Below are positions 33,942 to 44,288 of a stretch of 64,000 bases of DNA, piece after piece. The notes below the pieces were generated by a model. It was given only the letters and a program-made list of their open reading frames with translations. It had not been told where the DNA came from and did not search any database. A program made the position numbers and the translations under genes. Source of the DNA: Physcocola sp002396385 (GTDB lineage: Bacteria; Bacteroidota; Bacteroidia; Bacteroidales; Paludibacteraceae). Position 1 is the stretch's first letter, and the number at the start of each line of letters is the position of its first letter. The stretch is from contig CAMNDM010000015.1 in the NCBI GenBank assembly GCA_946535435.1, forward strand, positions 6,319 through 70,318, given 5' to 3'.

Positions 33942-36900
33942 ATGGCAAAAGAAAAGAAATTCGTCACTTGTGACGGTAATGAGGCAGCGGCACACATAGC
34001 CTACATGTTCTCAGAAGTTGCAGCCATTTACCCTATTACTCCATCATCTCCGATGGCAGACCACGTAGACCAGTGGGCTGTTAAGGGTCGTAAGAACCTT
34101 TTTGGTGATACTGTTTATGTGCAGGAAATGCAGTCTGAAGGCGGTGCGGCAGGTGCTGTTCACGGTTCACTTCAGGCAGGTGCTCTTACAACAACTTTCA
34201 CTGCATCTCAGGGTCTGTTGTTGATGATCCCAAACATGTACAAAATTGCAGGTGAATTGCTTCCAAGCGTATTCCACGTTTCAGCTCGTACCGTAGCATC
34301 TCACTCATTGTGTATCTTCGGTGACCACAGCGACGTAATGGCTTGCCGTCAGACTGGTTTCGCAATGCTTTGCGAAGGTTCAGTACAGGAAGTGATGGAT
34401 CTTTCTGCTGTAGCACACCTTGCTACTATTGAAAGCCGCGTTCCTTTCATCAACTTCTTCGATGGTTTCCGTACTTCTCACGAGTACCACAAGATTGAAC
34501 AAATGGATATGGAAGACCTCCGTCCTTTAGTTAACATGAAGGCAATTGAAGAGTTCCGCGCACGCGCTCTCAGCCCTGAGCATCCGGTTGCTCGTGGTAT
34601 GGCTGAAAACCCTGAAACCTTCTTCTCACACCGTGAGTCTTGCAACCCTTACTACGATAACGTAGTGCCTGTTGTTGAAAAGTACATGGCTGAAATCTCT
34701 AAGATTACCGGCCGCGAATACAAACCATTCACTTACTACGGTGCTGCCGATGCAGACCGCGTAATTGTTATGATGGGTTCAGCAACTGAGGCTGCTCGTG
34801 AGTGTATCGACTATATGAACGCAAACGGCAACAAGGTTGGTATGGTTTCTGTTCACTTGTATCGTCCGTTCGCAAACGAACTTATCCGCAAGGCTGTTCC
34901 TGCAACTTGTAAGCGCATGGCCGTTCTCGACAGAACTAAGGAACCAGGTGCCGATGGCGAGCCTTTGTTGCTTGACGTTAAGAATGCGTTCTACGGTCAG
35001 GCTAATGCCCCTCTTATCGTAGGTGGCCGTTATGGTTTGGGCTCTTGCGACGTTACTCCAACCCTTATCATGACCGTATATGAGAACTTGGCAATGAACG
35101 AGCCTAAGGATCATTTCACTCTTGGTATCGTCGACGACGTTACTTTCACTTCTCTTCCGCAGAAGGAAGAAATGGCGCTTGGCGGCAAGGGTATGTTCGA
35201 GGCTAAGTTCTTCGGCTTGGGTGCCGATGGTACCGTAGGTGCTAACAAGAACTCAGTTAAGATTATCGGTGACAACACTAACAAGTATTGTCAGGCTTAT
35301 TTCTCTTACGACTCTAAGAAGTCTGGTGGTTTCACTTGCTCACACCTCCGTTTCGGTGATACCCCTATCCGTTCTACTTACCAGATCAAGACTCCTAACT
35401 TCGTTGCTTGTCACGTTCAGGCATACCTCCGTATGTACGATGTTACCCGTGGCTTGCAGAAGAACGGTACTTTCTTGTTGAACACTATTTGGGACGGTGA
35501 AGAGTTGGTTAAGAACTTGCCTAACAAGGTAAAGGCTTACTTCGCTAAGAACAACATTACTGTTTACTATATCAATGCAACTAAAATTGCACAGGAAATT
35601 GGTTTGGGTAACCGTACCAACACTGTGCTCCAGTCTGCATTCTTCCGTATTACCGAGGTTATTCCGGTTGACTTGGCTGTTCAGAAGATGAAGGAATTCA
35701 TCGTTAAGTCATACGGCAAGAAGGGTGAAGATGTTGTTAATAAGAACTATGCTGCCGTTGACCGTGGTGGTGAGTACAAGCAGTTGACAGTTGACCCTTC
35801 ATGGGCTAACTTGGCTGAAGAGCCAGCTGCAGCTAACAACGATCCTGAGTTCATCAACAAACTGGTTCGCCCTATCAACGCACAAGATGGCGACCTTCTT
35901 CCTGTTTCTGCATGGAAGGATATTGAAGACGGTACTTGGGAGCAGGGTACAGCTGCTTACGAAAAGCGTGGTGTGGCCACTTTCGTTCCTGTTTGGAACG
36001 CTGAAGACTGCGTAATGTGTAACAAGTGCTCGTTCGTATGTCCTCACGCTGCTATCCGTCCATTCGTTATGGATGACGCTGAAGCTGCCAAGTTCACTGG
36101 CGCCGTTAAGGAAATGAAGGCCCCTGCTGCCCTTAAGGGTATGAAGTACCGTATGCAGGTAGACGTTATGGACTGCTTGGGTTGCGGTAACTGTGTTGAC
36201 GTTTGTATGGGTAACAAGAAGGGCAAAGCCCTCGAAATGGTTGCTTTGGAAGGTCAGTTGTCTGAAGCTGCAAACTGGGATTTCTGTGTTAAGAACGTTA
36301 AGTCTAAGCAGAACCTCATCGACGTTAAGCAGAGCCCTATCAACACCCAGTATGCAACTCCTTTGTTCGAGTTCTCTGGTGCTTGCTCTGGTTGTGGTGA
36401 AACTCCATACGTTAAGTTGATTTCTCAGATGTTCGGTGACCGTGAAATTGTAGCTAACGCTACCGGTTGCTCTTCTATCTATTCTGGTTCTATTCCTTCA
36501 ACTCCATACACTACAAACGAAAAGGGTCAGGGTCCTGCTTGGGCAAACTCTTTGTTCGAGGACTTCTGCGAGTTCGGTCTTGGTATGGTATTGGCTAACA
36601 AGAAGATGCGTAACCGCATTCAGAGCCTGTTGGAAGAGCAGATTGCTAACGAAAAAGTTCCTGCCGACTTCAAGGAAGCCGCTAAGGAGTGGATTGCTAA
36701 CCGTGAAGACGCTGAAGGCAGCCGCGCTGCTGGCGACAAGTTGAAGGCTTTGATTGAGGCTGGTAAGGCTAACGGTTGCGCTACTTGCTCACAGCTTTCT
36801 GAACTTTCTCACTATCTGACTAAGCGCAGCCAGTGGATTATTGGTGGTGACGGTGCTTCTTACGATATCGGTTACGGAGGTTTGGATCACGTTTTGGCTT

Positions 36901-37499
36901 CTGGTGAAGACGTTAACATCTTCGTTATCGATACTGAGGTTTACTCTAATACTGGTGGTCAGTCTTCTAAGGCTACTCCTGTTGGTGCTATCGCCCAGTT
37001 CGCTGCCGGTGGTAAGCGTATCACTAAGAAAGACCTTGGTATGATGCAGGCAACTTACGGTTACGTATATGTAGCTCAGGTTTCTACTGCTGATCCTAAC
37101 CAGTTGGTTAAGGCATTCCGCGAAGCTGAAGCTTACCACGGACCATCATTGATCATCGGTTATGCTCCATGTATCAACCACGGCTTGAAGGCTAAGGGCG
37201 GTATGGGTAAGAGCCAGGCTGAAGAGGCTAAAGCTATCGAGTGCGGTTACTGGCACTTGTGGCGCTACAACCCAACTTTGGCTGAAGAAGGCAAGAACCC
37301 ATTCACTCTTGACTCTAAGGCTCCAAATTGGGATCTGTTCAACGACTTCCTTCTTGGTGAAGTTCGTTACGCTTCTCTCGCTAAGGTTGACCCTGCTGCT
37401 GCTCAGGAATTGTACGATGAGGCTAAGAAGTGCGCTCAGCGTCGTTATTTGAGCTATGTTCGCAAGGCTAACGAAGACTGGAGCGTTAAGATTGACTAA
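33942..37499 (+). CDS. nifJ: Pyruvate:ferredoxin (flavodoxin) oxidoreductase
   Basis: A 1185-aa homodimeric PFOR that oxidises pyruvate to acetyl-CoA and CO2 and reduces ferredoxin. Domain order is standard: pyrimidine-binding N-terminus, transketolase C-terminal-like and gamma domains, two [4Fe-4S] motifs (CVMCNKCSFVCPHA and DCLGCGNCVDVC), and a TPP domain with CSGCGETPY and GDGASYDIGYGG plus SNTGGQSSK. Its codon use is strongly biased, as for a highly expressed gene, which also creates long shadow frames on both strands. It marks an anaerobic fermentative metabolism. A strong terminator follows. Confidence 0.98.
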   Translation: MAKEKKFVTCDGNEAAAHIAYMFSEVAAIYPITPSSPMADHVDQWAVKGRKNLFGDTVYVQEMQSEGGAAGAVHGSLQAGALTTTFTASQGLLLMIPNMYKIAGELLPSVFHVSARTVASHSLCIFGDHSDVMACRQTGFAMLCEGSVQEVMDLSAVAHLATIESRVPFINFFDGFRTSHEYHKIEQMDMEDLRPLVNMKAIEEFRARALSPEHPVARGMAENPETFFSHRESCNPYYDNVVPVVEKYMAEISKITGREYKPFTYYGAADADRVIVMMGSATEAARECIDYMNANGNKVGMVSVHLYRPFANELIRKAVPATCKRMAVLDRTKEPGADGEPLLLDVKNAFYGQANAPLIVGGRYGLGSCDVTPTLIMTVYENLAMNEPKDHFTLGIVDDVTFTSLPQKEEMALGGKGMFEAKFFGLGADGTVGANKNSVKIIGDNTNKYCQAYFSYDSKKSGGFTCSHLRFGDTPIRSTYQIKTPNFVACHVQAYLRMYDVTRGLQKNGTFLLNTIWDGEELVKNLPNKVKAYFAKNNITVYYINATKIAQEIGLGNRTNTVLQSAFFRITEVIPVDLAVQKMKEFIVKSYGKKGEDVVNKNYAAVDRGGEYKQLTVDPSWANLAEEPAAANNDPEFINKLVRPINAQDGDLLPVSAWKDIEDGTWEQGTAAYEKRGVATFVPVWNAEDCVMCNKCSFVCPHAAIRPFVMDDAEAAKFTGAVKEMKAPAALKGMKYRMQVDVMDCLGCGNCVDVCMGNKKGKALEMVALEGQLSEAANWDFCVKNVKSKQNLIDVKQSPINTQYATPLFEFSGACSGCGETPYVKLISQMFGDREIVANATGCSSIYSGSIPSTPYTTNEKGQGPAWANSLFEDFCEFGLGMVLANKKMRNRIQSLLEEQIANEKVPADFKEAAKEWIANREDAEGSRAAGDKLKALIEAGKANGCATCSQLSELSHYLTKRSQWIIGGDGASYDIGYGGLDHVLASGEDVNIFVIDTEVYSNTGGQSSKATPVGAIAQFAAGGKRITKKDLGMMQATYGYVYVAQVSTADPNQLVKAFREAEAYHGPSLIIGYAPCINHGLKAKGGMGKSQAEEAKAIECGYWHLWRYNPTLAEEGKNPFTLDSKAPNWDLFNDFLLGEVRYASLAKVDPAAAQELYDEAKKCAQRRYLSYVRKANEDWSVKID

Positions 37500-37522
37500 T
37501 CGCTGATTTAAGTCTTTATAAT

Positions 37523-37556
37523 AAGCCCAAATCTCGAAAGAGGTTTGGGCTTTTTT
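37523..37556 (+). terminator. Terminator after PFOR gene
   Basis: 13-pair stem AAGCCCAAATCTC / GAGGTTTGGGCTT (one G-T pair) with a GAAA loop and a T6 tail, 24 nt after the stop codon. Confidence 0.92.
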
Positions 37557-37991
37557 GTTGTTTATCCGCTTCTACGTTGCGTCCACGCTAGTGTTACATT
37601 CCCCTTGTTCGTATCCTTCTTCGAAGGATTTTTTTGTTAACTTTGTAAGTTTACGCCTGACAATAGAATTGCTGTTGTCTGCAGCTTAAAACAATTTATT
37701 ATGACCGAAAACACAACAGCACAAGCGCAATGCGAAGATATGTGGGTTGATAGTTTGTGATGGTGGCCTGATATCTTAAGGTTTAATTATAGTAGTAAAC
37801 CAATGTCATGACTGGTCATAAATTAGTTGTTTATGTTTAATTCATTTAAATTTATCGGACTATCGTTTTGAGAAAGGCAAACTTTGTTTATCTTTATAGT
37901 TACATATGGTTAAACCAGGTGTTTCATAAGAAGAATGGAAGTCGTGAAACGTCCTTTTCTTTAGAGGAACAACAGTAAACACAGTTTAGAT
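37557..37991. other. Intergenic stretch before the LRR gene
   Basis: 435 nt. It holds an isolated -7-type element TAACTTTG (37638-37645) and, 55 nt later, a 19-codon frame (37701-37760, MTENTTAQAQCEDMWVDSL). This may be a gene remnant or a leader peptide; nothing decides. The last 100 nt before the LRR gene are AT-rich with an imperfect GTTTCA/TGAAAC inverted repeat. Confidence 0.4.
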
Positions 37992-40763
37992 ATGAATAGA
38001 TGCTCTATATTAGCACTGACTCTCTTCTGTTCGATGAGTGCGGTGGCACAGCAACAGAACACCTACAGCGTGAAGAAGGTCCTTAAAGAACCTTTACAAA
38101 GTGTGCTGACCGCAGAAGAATGGGGTAGTGCCATCAGTCTTAAAGTTAAAGGTGAACTAACCTCGGAAGACTTTGCCTATTTAAGGTCGTTGAACATAGA
38201 GAACCTGGACCTTTCAGGCATTAGCAACAAGGTGTTGCCTACTAAAGCCCTTTATGGTTGTGTCAGGTTAAAAAGTGTTCAACTGCCCGACGGACTGGTG
38301 TCGGTGGGTATAGCTTCCTTTATGCACTGTACTTCGTTGAACAGCATCAAACTGCCTTCAAAACTGAAAGAGATTCATTCGTTGGCATTCAGCGAATGCT
38401 ATTCGCTGACCAATGTGTATATTCCCAAAAGTGTGACAGACATCAATGCGGGCGCTTTTTATGCATGTACCCGTTTGAAGTATTTTACGGTTGAGTCTGG
38501 CCATACCAAGTATTTGGCTAAAGGAGGTGTCCTTTACACAACCGACAGCACTTTGGCTGTCTGTCCTGCAGGAAAAAAGGGCACGCTGAATGTAGACGAA
38601 AGCACGTTAGGCATCGAGAATGCGGCCTTCGGCGGGTGCGACAGCCTGACAGAGATTGTCCTTCCTAAAAAACTCGCCAGCATTGGTGATGGTGCGTTCT
38701 GGAACTGCAAGTCGTTAAAGACGGTGGTGTTGCCAGACAGTTTGAACCGTCTAGGCAAGGGTGTTTTCTTAGGTGCGGGCTTGAAAACCATCAACTGGCC
38801 GAAAAGTATCCGTTTTGTACCAACCGAAACTTTCAAAAACTGTGTGAACCTGACCTCCATAGGTCTCCCAGTTGAGTTGGACTCTATTGGGAGCAATTCT
38901 TTCCAGGGGTGCGCCAACTTGAAGGATATTGTTTTGCCAGAGTCGCTTAGGAGGATAGGCAACAACGCGTTCCAAGGTTGTGTAGGACTTAAATCGGTCT
39001 ATGTTCCGCTTAGTGTCAACCATATTGGACGCGAGGCCTTCGCAAGCTGCTCTTCCCTGCAGTCGGTAACACTGCCGGCCGAGTTGTCGGAACTGGCAAA
39101 CGGTATATTTGCCCAGTGTGCGAATTTGGACAACGTGGTCGTACCACAGAAAGCCTTCCGCATTGGTAAAAGGGCATTCCATTCGTGCTCAGCTCTGTCG
39201 GCCATCACATTCCCTGTTGGTTTGACCTGTATTGACGACGCAGCGTTCTCTAACTGCAATGCCTTGACGAGTCTGACAATACCAAATACAGTGAACCGAA
39301 TTGGAAAGTCGGCCTTTAAGAATTGCAAGAACCTTTCGAACGTCAATTTGTCTTCGTTGCTGACGGAGATAGACGAGGAAGCCTTTATGGGGTGTGTGGC
39401 TTTGAAAGAGGCGAATATACCATCGGGAGTGATTGGTATAGCTGACAATGCCTACAGGGGCTGTACGGCGCTGACTTCGGTGTCGTTCCCTTCCAAATTG
39501 GCTGTGATAGGCTCCAACTCGTTCATCGAGTGTCCTAATCTGTCGTCTATCTTGTGCTCGGGTGAGATGCCGTCGAGAATTGGTGCAACTGCCTTTAGCG
39601 CAGAAAACGAAAAGAAGGCGGTGGTGTATGTGCCCGACGAGGCATTAGCCTCTTATAAGTCTAACCAGGGTTGGAGCAGGTTTGCCAACATTCAGGGTAA
39701 TTTTGTGTTGAATGTGACCCGCCCTGGACTTATGTCGTTTATGATTCCAGACTCGATGTGGACCAGTGTGAGGAATATAAAGATTACAGGCGAGTTGAAC
39801 CAAAAGGACTTGTCGTTCTTGAGCAACCTGATGCACCGAGGCTCTAACATACAGGTGCTGAATATGCTGGAAGTGAAGGGTTTGTCGGAATATAGTCTCA
39901 ACTTCAATGTGAAGAAGGAGTATAATCAAGTAAACAAATCTCTTCGCATCGTTTATCTGCCGAAAACGGCCACCGCAGTGCAAGATTACGCTTTCTTTGG
40001 TTTCGAGGGCTTGGAAAAAGTGGTGTTCTCCGACAGTGTGAAATCGTTCGGTAGCCATGCGTTCGCGAACTGCCTTAGTCTTAATGCCATGAACCTACCG
40101 CCGAGTGTAGACACTATTGGCGGCTCCTGCTTCATGAACTGTCTGCAACTTGAATCTTTTACGGCGTCTGGAAACCACTTCAAAGAGAAAGATGGTGTGT
40201 TGTACAACAAAGCGGTAGATGTGTTGGTCGCTTATCCTGCGGGTAAGCGTCAGTCGGTTTTCGACATTCCGGAAGGAGTAAAGGAAATCTGTGAGGGTGC
40301 GTGTGCCTATGCCTCGTTTAGAGAGGTCTCGCTGCCATCCTCTCTTGAAGCCATGTACGACAGCTGTTTTGCCAATTGTACCAATCTGACCTCGGTCAGC
40401 ATTCCGTCGAAAGTGGTGGTGTTCGGAAATTCCGCCTTCATTCAAGACACGTCGCTCACCATAGCGTTAATAGCGGAAGGTGTGGCTAACGTTGGCATCA
40501 GCGCATTCCAAAATTGCGCCAACCTACAAAATGTGGACATTCCGTCAACAGTTAACGCCATAGGCGATTACGCTTTCTGGAATTGTCCTGGCATAGAGAC
40601 GTTTACCAACAGGGCAAGCGTTCCCCAGCAGGCAAAGCCGAACATTTTCAGCAAAAACACAGCCAAATCTGCTGTGCTGTATGTGGAAGAGCCTGCCAAA
40701 AATGTGTTCAAGAACAACCAGACTTGGTCTAAATTCCCTAAAATTGACGCTCTAAGCCAATGA
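37992..40763 (+). CDS. BspA-type leucine-rich repeat surface protein
   Basis: A 923-aa exported protein. Signal peptide MNRCSILALTLFCSMSAVAQ, then two blocks of ~23-residue LRR_5 (BspA) repeats with the pattern IxxxAFxxCxxLxxVxLPxx, for example IGNNAFQGCVGLKSVYVP. The blocks are separated by a short non-repeat region (~555-640). Such proteins bind host or matrix ligands in Bacteroidetes and other anaerobes. No T9SS sorting domain or lipobox is evident, so how it is attached is unclear. Its stop codon overlaps the start of a cytosolic helicase-nuclease gene (ATGA). Confidence 0.92.
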   Translation: MNRCSILALTLFCSMSAVAQQQNTYSVKKVLKEPLQSVLTAEEWGSAISLKVKGELTSEDFAYLRSLNIENLDLSGISNKVLPTKALYGCVRLKSVQLPDGLVSVGIASFMHCTSLNSIKLPSKLKEIHSLAFSECYSLTNVYIPKSVTDINAGAFYACTRLKYFTVESGHTKYLAKGGVLYTTDSTLAVCPAGKKGTLNVDESTLGIENAAFGGCDSLTEIVLPKKLASIGDGAFWNCKSLKTVVLPDSLNRLGKGVFLGAGLKTINWPKSIRFVPTETFKNCVNLTSIGLPVELDSIGSNSFQGCANLKDIVLPESLRRIGNNAFQGCVGLKSVYVPLSVNHIGREAFASCSSLQSVTLPAELSELANGIFAQCANLDNVVVPQKAFRIGKRAFHSCSALSAITFPVGLTCIDDAAFSNCNALTSLTIPNTVNRIGKSAFKNCKNLSNVNLSSLLTEIDEEAFMGCVALKEANIPSGVIGIADNAYRGCTALTSVSFPSKLAVIGSNSFIECPNLSSILCSGEMPSRIGATAFSAENEKKAVVYVPDEALASYKSNQGWSRFANIQGNFVLNVTRPGLMSFMIPDSMWTSVRNIKITGELNQKDLSFLSNLMHRGSNIQVLNMLEVKGLSEYSLNFNVKKEYNQVNKSLRIVYLPKTATAVQDYAFFGFEGLEKVVFSDSVKSFGSHAFANCLSLNAMNLPPSVDTIGGSCFMNCLQLESFTASGNHFKEKDGVLYNKAVDVLVAYPAGKRQSVFDIPEGVKEICEGACAYASFREVSLPSSLEAMYDSCFANCTNLTSVSIPSKVVVFGNSAFIQDTSLTIALIAEGVANVGISAFQNCANLQNVDIPSTVNAIGDYAFWNCPGIETFTNRASVPQQAKPNIFSKNTAKSAVLYVEEPAKNVFKNNQTWSKFPKIDALSQ

Positions 40764-43700
40764 ACCAGAATAATGTGCCAATGGACGACTGTGGGCAAGA
40801 TGCCGTGTTCTGGAGTAGCGTGGAAGCTCTTTTGAACGAAAACGGAGGATTGAATTTGAGAGCTTACAGGCGGCGTGTCCGCGATTTGCTGGTAATGGTC
40901 TGCGACTTTGAGCAGAAAGCTAGTGTGGGCAACTACGGTAGCCTTTTCTTTCAGATTGACGCCCTTTGCAAACGGCACGGAATAAAGGGCCGAGACAAAT
41001 TCAAAATACAGCGTGTACGCCGGCATACCGGCAAAAACGGAGTTAACGACGTTAAAGTCATAAAATCGGATATAAGGGTTATATCCGATTTTTATTGTTC
41101 TATATATGGCGGCGAAATTCCCTCCGACATTGAAAAACAGTTGCCAGAAAAGGAATGTGTTGAGGACGAGGTGCAGGCCAAATCGGTGAAAATGCCTCCT
41201 GTGGTCAGATGCATTGTACTGGCAGTTGAGGGAGATTTTTTTACAGTCGAACTTGATAGCGTAGACAATGACCAATACCGTATAAATTACCAAACGGCAG
41301 AATGGTCGTATCTGAAAAAGATAGTGCGCAGCGGAGTGCAGTTGAACTTGATAAACCCTGTGGTGAAGGATCAAGAAATTCAGCCCCGTTTTATAGTGGT
41401 TGAACCCGATTTTTTGTTAGATGTAAGCTCTATTGCGACTTGTTTTACCGAATATGGCCACCATCCGCTGTCGTTCATCGTGAACAAAATGCGTAGGAAA
41501 CCTCTGACGCAACCTATTCTGTTGGGTAATTTCGCAGGCTCGGCTCTCGACGATATCATTCACACACCAGAGGAGGAAGAGTACTCGGTAAACAACAGCA
41601 TAAGGAACAACTTTAAGGAAAAAGCCCTCGATTTTTGTTCCTGTCCGCAGTTCGATGCCGACCTTTTTGTGAAGAATGCCAAGGACCAGGCTTCTAACCT
41701 CGTCCAGTCGGTCGACACCCTTTTTTCGGAATACGACAAGAACCTTGCCATTCTAGAGCCGACCTTTGTCTGTGAGGCCTTAGGCATTCAAGGTCGTGTG
41801 GACTTGATGACCATCGATTTCAGCCTGCTGGTAGAACAGAAGTCGGGTAAGAATGGTTTTATTGAATGGAACAAGGGCGAGCATGGTGGCCGCATGATGT
41901 CTGATGCTCACTTTGTACAATTGTTGCTGTATCTGGGGGTGATGATCTATAATTTCCAGCGAAACCCTAACAAGGTGGACGTAAAACTCCTTTATTCCAG
42001 ATACGTGCCGCAATTGGGCTTGGTAAATGTGGGTTTTGAACGTAAAACATTTGCTGAAGCGTTGAAGCTGCGAAACCAGATTGTTGCAACTGAATATGCT
42101 ATTGCTAATCAGGGCTTCGACAAAATAATCAATTACATAACACCGGCCACTTTAAATGAAAAAAAGATAACGTCTGATTTCTATGCCCGTTACTTGCTCC
42201 CTCAACTGATGGAGGTGACGTCGCCTCTGCAAAGTTTGAACGAACTAGAGCGAAAGTATTTTTGCACGATGGCTACTTTTTCTTACCGCGAGCAACTATT
42301 GGCGAAAGTCGGCAAGAAAGAGGGCGCTACAGGATGTACGGCCGATTTGTGGAGGCTGCCTCTGGAAAAAAAGATAGAGTCGGGAAATATTTTTGTCGGA
42401 CTCAGAATCATAAACAAGTCGGCCAGTTCCACATTCAACGGTTACGATACAATTACACTGTCGGTGCCTGATCTGGGGGAGGATTTCCTACCCAATTTCA
42501 GAGTGGGAGACATGGTTTACCTGTATTCCTACAATACAGAAAAGGAACCCGATGTCTGCAATTCGCTGTTATATTCTGGTTACCTTTCCAAACTTTCAAA
42601 CGATGTTATAGAAGTCCGTTTGGGAGACGGACAAAAGAATCCGGACCTGATAGACCATTACTCTCCGTTGTTTGCGCTGGAACATGCTGGTTCTGATGCC
42701 TCGTCGAACGCAGAGATGAGGGGATTGCTCGAATTTGTTACAGCACCTAACGAAAGGAAGCAACTTTTCCTTTCGCAAAGGGAGCCAGAGGCGGACCCTG
42801 ACGTGAAATTAAGCCAGCCTTACGATGCAACGTTGTCTACTGTCCTACAAAAAGTAAAGCAGGCAAAAGACTACTTTTTGCTGATAGGGCCGCCAGGGAC
42901 AGGAAAAACGCACAGGGCCATCCGTTTCATTGTGCAAGAGGAATTGTTGAAGGAAGAAGCCAACATTCTACTCTTGTCGTATACCAACAGAGCTGTAGAC
43001 GAACTGTGCTCGATGTTGACCGAAGATTTGGGAATTGACTTTATACGCCTTGGGCGGTCGTACAGTTGCGACAACAGATACAAGGGATATTTGTTGAATG
43101 CGGCTCTCGATAGCGAAAACCCGAAACTAGGCGATATGAAGAGCAAGATTCGCAGTTCACGGGTCTTCGTTTCCACGGTATCGTATTTGCTTTCACGCCC
43201 TAACATCTTCCTGCTGAAACATTTCTCGTTGGCTGTTATTGACGAAGCCTCGCAGATATTAGAACCAGATTTGATTGGAATACTCGCATCGCATATGATG
43301 CGGAACGACTTCTGCGATATAGACAAGTTTGTGATGGTAGGCGACTATAAACAACTGCCAGCCGTTGTGTTGCAGTCGAAAAAAGAGTCACAGATAAATG
43401 ACGAGACATTAAACAAAGCCGGATTCACCGATTGCAGAATGTCTCTGTTCCAAAGGCTCATCTACCAAGAACAAGCAAAACACAGGACACAGTTCGTGGG
43501 AATACTGCGGAAGCAGGGTAGAATGCATCCGGAAATTGCAGCGTTTCCAAACAAGATGTTCTATGCATACGAGCAGTTGGAACTGGTGCCATGCGAACAC
43601 CAGACCGAAATAGACTTGCATTACGACGCAAATCTTGCGGAAGACGCTTTAGCGGAAAAACTGCGTGAACATAGGCTGCTTTTCTTCTCCTCGCCATATT

Positions 43701-44215
43701 GTTTTTCTACGTCGTTATCTGACAAAGTGAACACCTATGAGGCACAACTGGCCGCACAAATAGCGGTAAGAATCGCAAATTTTTATGGAACTGAATTTGA
43801 CCCGCGAAGCACGCTTGGTATCATTGTCCCTTACCGCAACCAAATAGCCCTGATAAGGAAAGAACTAGAAAAAGCATTCAAGGAGTACCAAGATTTGTCT
43901 AGGACCGACACTATTACCATCGACACGGTAGAGCGTTTTCAGGGGAGCCAGAGAGAGGTCATCATTTTTTCGGCTACTGTACAGCAACTCTACCAGCTGG
44001 AATTTCTAACGTCAAATAACTTTGTTGAGGATTTTGACAAAGGTGGTAGGATAATCGATCCAAAACTGAATGTCGTTATGACGAGAGCGCGGAAACAGTT
44101 GATACTGATTGGTAATGAGCAAGTCTTGTCGAACGACTCAGTCTATAAATCTTTAATCGAACATGTGAAAATGAGCGGGTTGTATGTCGACAACAACAAC
44201 ATAGAAATGTCTTGA
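40760..44215 (+). CDS. Dna2-like protein: PD-(D/E)XK nuclease plus superfamily 1 helicase
   Basis: A 1151-aa protein. Around residues 345-370, GRVDLMTIDFSLLVEQKSGK gives the Asp and ExK residues of a RecB/Cas4-like nuclease. The helicase follows: Walker A IGPPGTGKTHRA (~710), AVIDEASQILEPD (Walker B, ~826), GDYKQLPAVV, GRMHPEIAAFPNKMF, VERFQGSQREVII and MTRARKQLILIG. This order matches eukaryotic Dna2 and bacterial AAA_11/AAA_12 helicase-nucleases acting on DNA flaps and ends. N-terminal ~250 residues are unassigned. Overlap with the LRR gene implies coupled translation. Confidence 0.9.
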   Translation: MNQNNVPMDDCGQDAVFWSSVEALLNENGGLNLRAYRRRVRDLLVMVCDFEQKASVGNYGSLFFQIDALCKRHGIKGRDKFKIQRVRRHTGKNGVNDVKVIKSDIRVISDFYCSIYGGEIPSDIEKQLPEKECVEDEVQAKSVKMPPVVRCIVLAVEGDFFTVELDSVDNDQYRINYQTAEWSYLKKIVRSGVQLNLINPVVKDQEIQPRFIVVEPDFLLDVSSIATCFTEYGHHPLSFIVNKMRRKPLTQPILLGNFAGSALDDIIHTPEEEEYSVNNSIRNNFKEKALDFCSCPQFDADLFVKNAKDQASNLVQSVDTLFSEYDKNLAILEPTFVCEALGIQGRVDLMTIDFSLLVEQKSGKNGFIEWNKGEHGGRMMSDAHFVQLLLYLGVMIYNFQRNPNKVDVKLLYSRYVPQLGLVNVGFERKTFAEALKLRNQIVATEYAIANQGFDKIINYITPATLNEKKITSDFYARYLLPQLMEVTSPLQSLNELERKYFCTMATFSYREQLLAKVGKKEGATGCTADLWRLPLEKKIESGNIFVGLRIINKSASSTFNGYDTITLSVPDLGEDFLPNFRVGDMVYLYSYNTEKEPDVCNSLLYSGYLSKLSNDVIEVRLGDGQKNPDLIDHYSPLFALEHAGSDASSNAEMRGLLEFVTAPNERKQLFLSQREPEADPDVKLSQPYDATLSTVLQKVKQAKDYFLLIGPPGTGKTHRAIRFIVQEELLKEEANILLLSYTNRAVDELCSMLTEDLGIDFIRLGRSYSCDNRYKGYLLNAALDSENPKLGDMKSKIRSSRVFVSTVSYLLSRPNIFLLKHFSLAVIDEASQILEPDLIGILASHMMRNDFCDIDKFVMVGDYKQLPAVVLQSKKESQINDETLNKAGFTDCRMSLFQRLIYQEQAKHRTQFVGILRKQGRMHPEIAAFPNKMFYAYEQLELVPCEHQTEIDLHYDANLAEDALAEKLREHRLLFFSSPYCFSTSLSDKVNTYEAQLAAQIAVRIANFYGTEFDPRSTLGIIVPYRNQIALIRKELEKAFKEYQDLSRTDTITIDTVERFQGSQREVIIFSATVQQLYQLEFLTSNNFVEDFDKGGRIIDPKLNVVMTRARKQLILIGNEQVLSNDSVYKSLIEHVKMSGLYVDNNNIEMS

Positions 44216-44273
44216 TTTTTTTTAAGCCTTCTTTTGTCGTTATTATATATGCCCAATGTGTACTGAAAAATTG

Positions 44274-44281
44274 TAATTTTG
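44274..44281 (+). promoter_or_regulatory. -7 element before membrane protein/smpB
   Basis: TAATTTTG matches TAnnTTTG; the ATG of the membrane protein lies 7 nt later, giving a very short leader. No good -33 match. Confidence 0.4.
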
Positions 44282-44288
44282 CAGCATA

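Noticed and set aside
33942..37499. Several extra open frames on both strands inside the PFOR gene
   Set aside because: Strong codon bias of the highly expressed gene leaves other frames open; none has a start context or recognisable protein.
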